Positions 24,711 through 31,916 of a stretch of 64,000 bases of DNA are shown in pieces. The stretch is taken from assembly GCA_035546295.1 (NCBI GenBank), contig DATKBT010000125.1, forward strand, positions 124,001 to 188,000, in the 5' to 3' direction. The translations under genes and the position numbers were made by a program. Each line of letters opens with the position of its first letter. Position 1 is the stretch's first letter. The notes below the pieces were generated by a model that ran no database searches, had not been told where the DNA came from, and saw only the letters and a program-made list of their open reading frames with translations. This stretch comes from DATKBT01 sp035546295 (lineage in GTDB: Bacteria > Acidobacteriota > Thermoanaerobaculia > Multivoradales > Multivoraceae).

Positions 24711-25631
24711 ATGGAAGAACAGCTTCGGCAGAGACTCTCCCAGATCGTCGGGTCCAACGACGTCGTCCTCTTCATGAAGGGCAACCGGCAGGCGCCGCAG
24801 TGCGGGTTCTCGGCTCAAGTGGTCCAGATCCTCGACCGCCTGGTCTCCGACTACTCGACGGTCGATGTCCTCCAGGATCCGGAGATCCGCGAAGGGGTCA
24901 AGGAGTTCTCGGAGTGGCCGACGATCCCGCAGCTCTACATCCGCGGCGAGTTTCAGGGGGGCTGCGACATCGTCCGCGAGATGTACCGCGAGGGTGAGCT
25001 GCACCAGGCGCTCGGGGTCGAGCGCAGGCAGCCGGTGGTCCCCGAGCTTCGCGTCACGCCGGCTGCGGTCGAGCTGCTGCAGACCGCGCAGACCCAGCAC
25101 GGCGGGGGCGACCTCCACCTCGGCATCGACGCCCTCTTCCGCCATTCCCTCGGCTTCGGCCCTGCCGCCGGGGGCGAGATCGCGGTCGACGTCGGCGGTC
25201 TGGTGATCCTGCTCGACGCCGACTCGGCGCCGCGCGCCCACGGGTTGATGATCGACGTGCAGGAGACCCCCCAGGGTCCCCGCCTGAGCATCGACAATCC
25301 CAACGCGCCGCCGCCGGTGAAACAGCTCTCGGTGCAGGAGCTGGACAGCCTGCGCTCGGCAGGCGAGGAGGTCCGCCTGATCGACGTGCGTACGCCGGAG
25401 GAGAGGGAGCGCGCCTCCATCGAGGGCGCCGAGGTGCTGGACGACGAGCTCGAGCGGGAGCTCCGCGAGCTCGATCCGCAGAGCCGGATCGTCTTCTTCT
25501 GCCACACCGGGCGGCGCTCCCAGGCCGCTGCACAGCGCCTCGCCGCTCGCGGCTTCACCAACGTTCACAACCTCGCGGGCGGAATCGACGCCTGGTCGAG
25601 CGACGTCGACCCCTCGGTTCCGCGTTACTGA
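24711..25631 (+). CDS. Monothiol glutaredoxin - HesB-like (Cys-less) - rhodanese fusion
   Basis: The 306-residue protein has three domains. Residues 1-105 are a Grx4-type monothiol glutaredoxin with CGFS at 31-34, WPTIPQLYIRGEFQGGCDI and the GSH-binding segment. Residues 111-199 have the A-type carrier (HesB/IscA) look (LRVTPAAVELLQ, GLMIDVQETPQGPRLSIDNPNA) but contain no cysteine, so this domain cannot bind a cluster in the usual way. Residues 205-306 are a rhodanese with FFCHTGRRS and the active Cys264. The start is ATG 24711. BolA follows 17 bases later. The role is Fe-S cluster and sulfur trafficking, cytoplasmic. Confidence 0.92.
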   Translation: MEEQLRQRLSQIVGSNDVVLFMKGNRQAPQCGFSAQVVQILDRLVSDYSTVDVLQDPEIREGVKEFSEWPTIPQLYIRGEFQGGCDIVREMYREGELHQALGVERRQPVVPELRVTPAAVELLQTAQTQHGGGDLHLGIDALFRHSLGFGPAAGGEIAVDVGGLVILLDADSAPRAHGLMIDVQETPQGPRLSIDNPNAPPPVKQLSVQELDSLRSAGEEVRLIDVRTPEERERASIEGAEVLDDELERELRELDPQSRIVFFCHTGRRSQAAAQRLAARGFTNVHNLAGGIDAWSSDVDPSVPRY

Positions 25632-25648
25632 GCCCGGACGGTTGCGAG

Positions 25649-25933
25649 ATGGCCGCCCTGCACGTCGATCGTTCCACGAGCGAGATCGCCGAGCGGATCG
25701 AGGCGGCGCTGCTGGAGGCGATTCCCGGCGCCGAGGTGTCGGTCCGAGGGATGGGAGGGCACTTCGAGATCCGCGTCGTCTCCGACGCCTTCGCTGGCGG
25801 CAGCCGGCTGAGTCGGCAGCGAAGGGTGCTGGGAGCGATCGCGCCGTTGCTGAAGGGCGCCGACGCGCCGGTGCACGCGGTGGATCGGATCGAGGCCTTG
25901 ACTCCGAGCGAGGCAGGCGGCTCGGCCTCATGA
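25649..25933 (+). CDS. bolA: BolA-family protein
   Basis: The 94-residue protein aligns with BolA: ERIEAALLEAIPGAEVSVRG, then GGHFEIRVVSDAFAGGSRLSRQRRVLGAIAPLL. BolA proteins pair with CGFS glutaredoxins in Fe-S handling, and it lies directly downstream of such a gene, which supports the call. The position of the invariant C-terminal histidine of the RH motif appears as Gln (SRQRRV), while the earlier GGH histidine is kept. Its TGA overlaps the next gene start as ATGA, so the three genes form an operon. Confidence 0.88.
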   Translation: MAALHVDRSTSEIAERIEAALLEAIPGAEVSVRGMGGHFEIRVVSDAFAGGSRLSRQRRVLGAIAPLLKGADAPVHAVDRIEALTPSEAGGSAS

Positions 25934-26895
25934 CGGCCCTCTACGCGGGCGTCGATCTCGGTGGCACCGGGATCAAGGTCGCCCTGTGCACGGAGTGCGG
26001 AGAGGTGGTCGCGGAGAGCCAGGCTCCGACCGAGTCCGAGCGCGGTCCCGAGGCGGTGGTGGAGACGATGGCGGGACTGGTCGCCGAGGCGGCGGCCGGC
26101 CAGGGCCAGCTGCGTGGCGTCGGCGTCGGCTGCCCCGGCCTGGTCGATCGGGCCGCCGGCGTCACGCGCTTCCTCCCCAACCTGCCGGGACAGTGGCGCG
26201 ACGTGCCGGTGGGGAGGATGCTCGGTGATCGCCTCGGCGCGCCCGTGTTCCTGCTCAACGACGCCCGCCTCGCCACCCTCGGCGAGCTCCACTTCGGCTG
26301 GGGGCGCGGTCGCGAGCGGACGACCTTCGTGCTGCTGACCCTCGGCACCGGCGTCGGCGGCGGAGTGGTGGTGGACGGGCGCATTCGCCTCGGTCAGCTG
26401 GGCGCCGCCGGCGAGCTCGGGCACCTGCCGATCGTCCCGCTCGGCCAACAGTGCAGCTGCGGCTCGCGCGGCTGTCTCGAGACGGTGGCGAGCGGCAGCG
26501 CGATGGTGGGCGAGGCGCTGCGCTGGATGCGAGCGGGGCAGGCGACCGCTCTCGAGGCCGAGGTGGACGGGCATCTCGACCGGCTCACGCCGGAGCTCAT
26601 CGGCGCGTACGCCCGCGACGGCGATCGCGCGGCGGCCGCGGTGGTCCGCCGCGCCGGCGAGGCGATCGGGCTGGCGGCGTCGAGCCTGGTGCTGACGCTG
26701 CACCCCGACGCGATCGTTCTCGGCGGCGGCGTGTCGGCGATCGGCGAGCCGCTGACGGACTCGATCGCGGGAGAGCTGCGCTCCCGGGTCTCGATGTTCC
26801 CGATCGACGACATCGAAGTGGTGGTCAGCGAGCTCGGCGCCCAGGGCGGAGCGCTCGGCGGCGCGGCGCTCGCGCGCTGCGCCGGTGAGCTTTGA
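25930..26895 (+). CDS. ROK-family sugar kinase (glucokinase-like)
   Basis: The 321-residue protein has YAGVDLGGTGIKVALC (phosphate loop), GVGVGCPGLVDRAAGVT, LLNDARLATLGELHFG, LGTGVGGGVVVDG and the ROK zinc signature CSCGSRGCLE. Together these fit ROK glucokinases of about 320 residues (ATP or polyphosphate donor not determinable). The first step of glucose use is the most likely role. N-acetylmannosamine or fructose kinases are alternatives. It overlaps BolA by four bases and is followed by the ThrE gene after one base. Confidence 0.92.
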   Translation: MTALYAGVDLGGTGIKVALCTECGEVVAESQAPTESERGPEAVVETMAGLVAEAAAGQGQLRGVGVGCPGLVDRAAGVTRFLPNLPGQWRDVPVGRMLGDRLGAPVFLLNDARLATLGELHFGWGRGRERTTFVLLTLGTGVGGGVVVDGRIRLGQLGAAGELGHLPIVPLGQQCSCGSRGCLETVASGSAMVGEALRWMRAGQATALEAEVDGHLDRLTPELIGAYARDGDRAAAAVVRRAGEAIGLAASSLVLTLHPDAIVLGGGVSAIGEPLTDSIAGELRSRVSMFPIDDIEVVVSELGAQGGALGGAALARCAGEL

Positions 26896-26896
26896 G

Positions 26897-28147
26897 ATGA
26901 AGCCACGCGGCGAGGTGGAGCCTCGCCGCTCGCCGGCCGCCGAGGTCGAGCTGCTGCTCGACCTCGGCCGGGCGCTTCACCAGTACGGCACCCCCGCACA
27001 CCGGCTGGAGTCCGCCGTCAGTGACGTCGCCGCGGCGCTCGGGCTGCGCGCCGGCGTCTTCTCGACCCCGACCGCCCTGTTCGCGACCTTCTCCGCGTCG
27101 ACGTCCGCTGGCGGACCCCGAGAGACCCATCTCGAGCGGCTCGCGCCCAGCGAGGTCGATCTCGGCAAGCTGGGGGACGTCGATGGGCTCGCCCAGCGGC
27201 TGATCGGCGGCGAGCTCGGCGTCGAGGAGGCGCGGCGGGCCCTGGCCGAGATCGTCGCCCGGCCGCCCCGCTACGGGCCGGTTTCGACGGCGCTGGCAGC
27301 CGCGGTGCTCTCCGCCAGCTTCGCGGCCATCCTGCGCGCCGGCTGGCCGGCCATCGCGCTGAGCGGCGGATGCGGCCTGGTCCTCGGGACGCTCTCGGTC
27401 CTGCTGGCGCAGGCCTCGGCGCTGCGGCGCCTGCAGGAGTTGCTCGGGGCGCTGGTGGTGTCGGCGCTGGCCGCCTCGCTGGCGCCGAGGCTCGGCGCGA
27501 CCCCGCAGGTGGTGACCCTGGCGGGCGTGATCCTGCTGGTGCCGGGGCTGACCATCACCCGAGCGTTCAGCGAGCTCGCCCAGGGAAGCCTGGTCTCGGG
27601 CACCTCCCGCCTGTTCGGCGCAGTGCTGAGCTTTCTGATGCTCGGCTTCGGCGTGCTGCTCGGCGGGCGGCTCGTGGCATCCCTGCTGGAGGCGCCGCCA
27701 TCCCCCCTGCCAGCGCCTTCGACGTTGCCGGTCTGGACGGTGTACGCGGCCGTGATCGCGGCCGGCCTGGCGTTCACGATCCTGCTCGGCGCCGCCCGGC
27801 GAGACCTCCCGTGGATCGTGGTCGCCGGGCTCGCCACCTTCTGGATCTCGGCGGAGAGCTCGGCGGCGTGGGGGCCCGAGGTCGCAGCCTTCATCGCAGC
27901 GCTGGCTGCGGGGGTGGGCAGCAACGCCTATGCCCGCCTCGCCCGGCGCCCGGCGCTGATCCCGCGCGTGCCGGCCCTGCTGCTGCTCGTCCCCGGCTCG
28001 CTGGGCTATCGCAGCGTGAGCTCGCTGCTCGTGCAGGACGCGCTCACCGGCGTTCAGCACGCGTTCAGCGTGGCCATGCTGGTGGTGGCCCTGGTCGCCG
28101 GGCTGCTCGCTGCGGGCGCGATCTTCCCGGTTCGCGGGCATCTCTGA
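26897..28147 (+). CDS. Threonine/serine exporter, ThrE family
   Basis: The 416-residue protein has the ThrE N-terminal domain (LLLDLGRALHQYGTPAHRLE, FSTPTALFATFSAS). About ten membrane segments follow (ALVVSALAASLAPRLGA, VVTLAGVILLVPGLTITRAFSELAQG, LIPRVPALLLLVPGSLGYRSVSSLL). The GLTITRA and PGSLGYRS motifs are diagnostic. It exports threonine/serine in the family. I chose ATG 26897, one base after the ROK stop. GTG 26885 would overlap by 11 bases. It is the last gene of the Grx-BolA-ROK-ThrE run. Confidence 0.92.
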   Translation: MKPRGEVEPRRSPAAEVELLLDLGRALHQYGTPAHRLESAVSDVAAALGLRAGVFSTPTALFATFSASTSAGGPRETHLERLAPSEVDLGKLGDVDGLAQRLIGGELGVEEARRALAEIVARPPRYGPVSTALAAAVLSASFAAILRAGWPAIALSGGCGLVLGTLSVLLAQASALRRLQELLGALVVSALAASLAPRLGATPQVVTLAGVILLVPGLTITRAFSELAQGSLVSGTSRLFGAVLSFLMLGFGVLLGGRLVASLLEAPPSPLPAPSTLPVWTVYAAVIAAGLAFTILLGAARRDLPWIVVAGLATFWISAESSAAWGPEVAAFIAALAAGVGSNAYARLARRPALIPRVPALLLLVPGSLGYRSVSSLLVQDALTGVQHAFSVAMLVVALVAGLLAAGAIFPVRGHL

Positions 28148-28191
28148 ATCCTCGGCGGGATCCGCCGTCGAGAGCGGGTGAAATTCCCCAC

Positions 28192-28225
28192 ATCTTGCGG
28201 TCGAGGGGTGACCCGACCGCAAGAT
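28192..28225. terminator. Perfect 12-bp hairpin downstream of thrE-like gene
   Basis: ATCTTGCGGTCG (28192-28203) pairs with CGACCGCAAGAT (28214-28225) around a 10-base loop, 45 bases after the ThrE stop. There is no T-run after it, so it may be a non-classical terminator, an mRNA stabiliser or an operator for the next gene. Confidence 0.4.
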
Positions 28226-28330
28226 CCTGTGTTAGGCTGAGGCGACTCGCGCTGTGATCGGTGCGGTATGAAGTGATCGTTTCAAGCGGGATTCGCCCAC
28301 CCTGCGGTCGTCCTTCTTTGAAGGGACGCG

Positions 28331-29827
28331 ATGAGTCTGCTCCCAAGGATCCTGCTCCTCGATGAGAGCGCCGATGACCGGGAGCTGGTGTCGCTCATCC
28401 TGCGTGGGGCCTTCGGCGAGGTCGACATCGAGGAGGTGCGCGACGCCGCGGCGCTCGCCCGAGCGGTCTCGGCCGGCCGGTTCGGCGCCGTGCTCACCGA
28501 GTACGCCCTGTCCTGGATCGAGTCGCGCGACCTGCTGCGCCTGATCCGTGACCTCCGACCCGAGTGTCCCGTCCTGGTGGTGACCGACCAGCCGATCGCC
28601 GAGATCGCCACCGAGTTGCTCCACTTGTCGCCGGACGGGCTGATCCCGAAGACCTCGACCGGATGGGTGGGACTGCCGAGGGCGCTGCGGCTGGCACTGT
28701 ACTCGAGCCGCCGGCGCGCCGGGGTCGAGCCGGGGGCGCGCCGGCTGCTCGATGGGCTGCCCGTCGGCGTGTTCGTGGCGTCCGCCGACGGCACCGTCCT
28801 GGACTCGAACCCCGCCTTCGCGAGCCTGCTCGGCTACCCGTCGCCGGAGGAGTGCGCCTACCGGCCGCTGGCCGACCTGTTCGTCTCGCGCGGCGACGCC
28901 GAGGATCTGCTGGCGAGGCTCGGTCCCGATCGCGTCGAGGCGCTCGACGTCAGGCTCCGTCGGGCCGACGGCGGCACGACGAGGGCCTGGCTCCAGGCCT
29001 GGCGGGTCGCGGCCGTCAAGGGCGAGATCGACCACATCGAGGGTTTGCTGACCGAGCGCGCTGGGGGCGGGGAGCTGGCGCCGTCGGGGCGCACCTGGGC
29101 GGGAGGAGCCGTCGGAGGCGAGGCCGAGGAGATGGCCTACACCGTCTCGCACGACCTGCGGCAACCGCTCAACCAGGTGATCCGCCTCCTCCAGCTCCTC
29201 GAGGAGGAGACCGGCGCCGAGCTCCGCGACGACGCGGGCGCGCTGCTCGATCACGCGCGCGAGAGCGCCGAGCGCCTCGACGGAATGATCGAGGCGGTGC
29301 TGCGCTGCGCGCGCATCGAGAGCGCCACCGCGGCGTTCACGGCGGTCGACCTCGACGCGGCGCTCGAGCGCGTGCTCGAGCGGGTCGAGCCGCAACGCGC
29401 GGCGAGCGGCGCGAAGATCGAGCGCGGCTCGTTGCCGGTGGTGCGCGGCGACGAGTTCCAGCTCGAGCAGCTCCTGCAGAACCTGATCGAGAACGCGCTC
29501 AAGTTCCGCTCCAAGCAGCCGCCCAAGATCCAGGTGGACGCGGTCGAGGAGGAGGGGCACTGGCACCTGCGGGTCCGCGACAACGGGATCGGCATCCCGC
29601 CCGCCGACACGGAGCGCGTCTTCCAGCTCTTCCAGCGACTCCACACCACGGACGAGGTGCCGGGAAGCGGGATCGGGCTGGCCGTCTGCCGGCGCATCGT
29701 GGCGCGCCATGGCGGCCGGATCTGGGTCGAGCCGAACAAGGGCGGTGGATCGAGGTTCCACGCGACGCTCGCCAAGCGCGTCGACGAGCCCGCCCGGCGA
29801 TCGAAGGGAGAGGACGATGGAAATTGA
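28331..29827 (+). CDS. Pseudo-receiver, PAS, histidine kinase hybrid
   Basis: The 498-residue protein has a receiver at 1-125 (LLLDESADD, Thr85, Lys107) whose phosphoacceptor position is Glu57 (AVLTEYAL). A PAS domain follows at 135-245 (LLDGLPVGVFVASADGTVLD). HisKA has the phosphorylatable His274 in YTVSHDLRQPL, and HATPase_c follows (LLQNLIENALKF, DNGIGIP, GSGIGLAVCRRIV). No membrane segment is present, so it is a cytoplasmic sensor. The kinase motifs are all intact. It is followed immediately by a GGDEF-EAL response regulator, overlapping by 11 bases, so they probably form a signalling pair for c-di-GMP. Confidence 0.93.
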   Translation: MSLLPRILLLDESADDRELVSLILRGAFGEVDIEEVRDAAALARAVSAGRFGAVLTEYALSWIESRDLLRLIRDLRPECPVLVVTDQPIAEIATELLHLSPDGLIPKTSTGWVGLPRALRLALYSSRRRAGVEPGARRLLDGLPVGVFVASADGTVLDSNPAFASLLGYPSPEECAYRPLADLFVSRGDAEDLLARLGPDRVEALDVRLRRADGGTTRAWLQAWRVAAVKGEIDHIEGLLTERAGGGELAPSGRTWAGGAVGGEAEEMAYTVSHDLRQPLNQVIRLLQLLEEETGAELRDDAGALLDHARESAERLDGMIEAVLRCARIESATAAFTAVDLDAALERVLERVEPQRAASGAKIERGSLPVVRGDEFQLEQLLQNLIENALKFRSKQPPKIQVDAVEEEGHWHLRVRDNGIGIPPADTERVFQLFQRLHTTDEVPGSGIGLAVCRRIVARHGGRIWVEPNKGGGSRFHATLAKRVDEPARRSKGEDDGN

Positions 29828-31916
29828 CAAGCCGCTGACGGTGCTGACGATCGAGGACGACCCGGTCGACGCGAAGCTCGTGCGCCAGTATCTGGCCAAG
29901 CTCGGGCTGCGGTGCGAGGTCCTGCATCGCGATCGGCTGTCGGCCGGGCTCGCGCGTCTGGCCGAGGGGGGAATCGACCTCGTCCTGCTGGACTTCTCCC
30001 TGCCCGACAGTCAGGGACTCGCGTCGTTTCGCGCCCTTCACTCGCAACATCCGGACGTGCCCGTCATCGTGCTGACCGGAATGGACGACGACGAGCTGGC
30101 GACCCGCGCGGTCGCCGAGGGTGCCCAGGACTACCTGATCAAGCGTGAGGTCGATGCGCCCCTGCTCGGTCGCGCCATCCGCTATGCCCTGGAGCGCCAC
30201 CGGGCGGAGGCCGCCCTGCGCTGCAGCGAGGAGCGTTACGCGCTGGCGGTGCGCGGCGCCAACGACGGCATCTGGGACTGGGACGTCGGCCGGGGGGCGG
30301 TCTACCTGTCGCCGCGATGGAAGGAGATGCTGGGACTCGACGAGGAGGAGCTCGACGACCAGCCGAGCTCGTGGAGGTCGCTGATCGCGCCCGAGGATCT
30401 CGACACCTTCCACTCGGCTCTGGAGGCGGCGGCGGCGGCGGGCGAGGAGCACTTCGAGCTCGAGCATCGCATGGTCTGCAGCGGCGGCGCGCAGCTCTGG
30501 GTGCTCACCCGCGGGATCCTCGTGCGCGATCCCGTGGGCCGGGTCGTGAGGATCGTGGGCTCGATGACCGACATCTCGGCCCGCAAGCGCGCCGAGGAGA
30601 GCCTGATCTACGACGCCTTCCACGATGGTCTCACCGGCCTGGCCAACCGCAGCCTGTTCCTGGATCGCCTCGGGGTCGCTCTCGCCGCGCTTCGCCGCAG
30701 CCCCAACCAGCGCTTCGCGGTGCTCTTCCTCGACCTCGACCGGTTCAAGACCGTCAACGACAGCCTCGGCCACGGGGTCGGGGATCGCCTGCTGGTGGCG
30801 ATCGCGCGCCGCATCGAGGAGCTGACCCGGCCGATCGACACGGTCGCGCGGCTGGGCGGCGACGAGTTCGCGCTGATCGCGGGCCGGGTCGCCGACAGCG
30901 CCGGGGCGGCCCACATCGCCGAGCGTTTGCAGGTAGGCCTCGCCGAGCCATTCCTGATCGGCGACCACGAGGTCTACGTCACCGCGTCGATCGGCATCGC
31001 CCTGCCGGACGAGGAGACCGCCGACGCCGAGCGGTTGCTGCGCGACGCCGACCTAGCGATGTACCGGGCGAAGGCCGCCGGTCGCGGCTGCTACGAGGTG
31101 TTCGATCTCGAGCTGCACCACGCCGCGGTGGCTCTGCTCAAGCTCGAGACCGAGCTGCGCCGCGCCGTGGCGGTCGGCGACTTCGTCATGCACTACCAGC
31201 CGATCGTCGCGCTGCCCACCGGCGCCATCGTCGGATTCGAGGCGCTGACGCGCTGGCGTCATCCGGTGCGGGGGCTGGTGTCCCCCGCCCACTTCATCGG
31301 TCTGGCCGAGGAGACCGGCCTGGTGGTGCCGCTCGGCTGGTTGGTGCTCGAGAACGCCTGCCGGCAGGCGCGCGAGTGGCAGCAGTCTTATCCCCAGGAC
31401 CCGCCGCTGTTCATGAGCGTCAACGTCTCGGGCAAGCTGTTCGCGCAGGACGGCGCGGTCGAGCAGGTGCTCGCGATCCTCGAGCAGAGCCAGCTCTCCC
31501 CGGAGTCCCTGCGGCTCGAGGTCACCGAGAGCGTGGTGCTCGATCACGGGGAGGAGGTGATGGAGCGCCTGCGCCTGCTCCGCCAGCTCGGCGTCCAGCT
31601 CTCGATCGACGACTTCGGGACCGGCTACTCGTCGCTCTCCTACCTCCAGCGATTCCGCTACGACGAGCTCAAGATCGATCGCTCTTTCGTCGGCAACCTG
31701 GCGTTCGAGGACTCGCGTGTCATCGTCGAGACCATCCTCCAGCTCGCGAGCCATCTCGGGATCGGAGTCGTCGCCGAAGGGGTGGAGACCGCCGAGCAGC
31801 TCGAGCACCTGCGGCAGCTCGGCTGCCCCCTCGCCCAGGGCTTCTGGTTCGCCAAGCCGCTCGACGCGGCCGGCGCGGGCGCGCTGCTCGGCGCGGGGAT
31901 GGCTCTGCCTAACTGA
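29817..31916 (+). CDS. Receiver-PAS-GGDEF-EAL c-di-GMP regulator
   Basis: The 699-residue protein has a canonical receiver at 1-125 with phosphoacceptor Asp59 (LVLLDFSLPD). A PAS/PAC unit follows at 140-270 (GIWDWDVGRGAVYLSPRWKEML). The GGDEF domain keeps the catalytic RLGGDEFALI signature, and the EAL domain keeps GFEALTRW, NVSGKLF, EVTES and IDDFGTGYSSL. Both activities are therefore possible by sequence, and the PAS or phosphorylation state probably sets the net effect. ATG 29817 lies in GAGAGGACG ATG context. It ends eight bases into the convergent VWA gene. Confidence 0.95.
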   Translation: MEIDKPLTVLTIEDDPVDAKLVRQYLAKLGLRCEVLHRDRLSAGLARLAEGGIDLVLLDFSLPDSQGLASFRALHSQHPDVPVIVLTGMDDDELATRAVAEGAQDYLIKREVDAPLLGRAIRYALERHRAEAALRCSEERYALAVRGANDGIWDWDVGRGAVYLSPRWKEMLGLDEEELDDQPSSWRSLIAPEDLDTFHSALEAAAAAGEEHFELEHRMVCSGGAQLWVLTRGILVRDPVGRVVRIVGSMTDISARKRAEESLIYDAFHDGLTGLANRSLFLDRLGVALAALRRSPNQRFAVLFLDLDRFKTVNDSLGHGVGDRLLVAIARRIEELTRPIDTVARLGGDEFALIAGRVADSAGAAHIAERLQVGLAEPFLIGDHEVYVTASIGIALPDEETADAERLLRDADLAMYRAKAAGRGCYEVFDLELHHAAVALLKLETELRRAVAVGDFVMHYQPIVALPTGAIVGFEALTRWRHPVRGLVSPAHFIGLAEETGLVVPLGWLVLENACRQAREWQQSYPQDPPLFMSVNVSGKLFAQDGAVEQVLAILEQSQLSPESLRLEVTESVVLDHGEEVMERLRLLRQLGVQLSIDDFGTGYSSLSYLQRFRYDELKIDRSFVGNLAFEDSRVIVETILQLASHLGIGVVAEGVETAEQLEHLRQLGCPLAQGFWFAKPLDAAGAGALLGAGMALPN

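Noticed and set aside
28150..28330. Possible c-di-GMP riboswitch before the sensor kinase
   Set aside because: The conserved GEMM core bases are not present; only a simple hairpin is seen.
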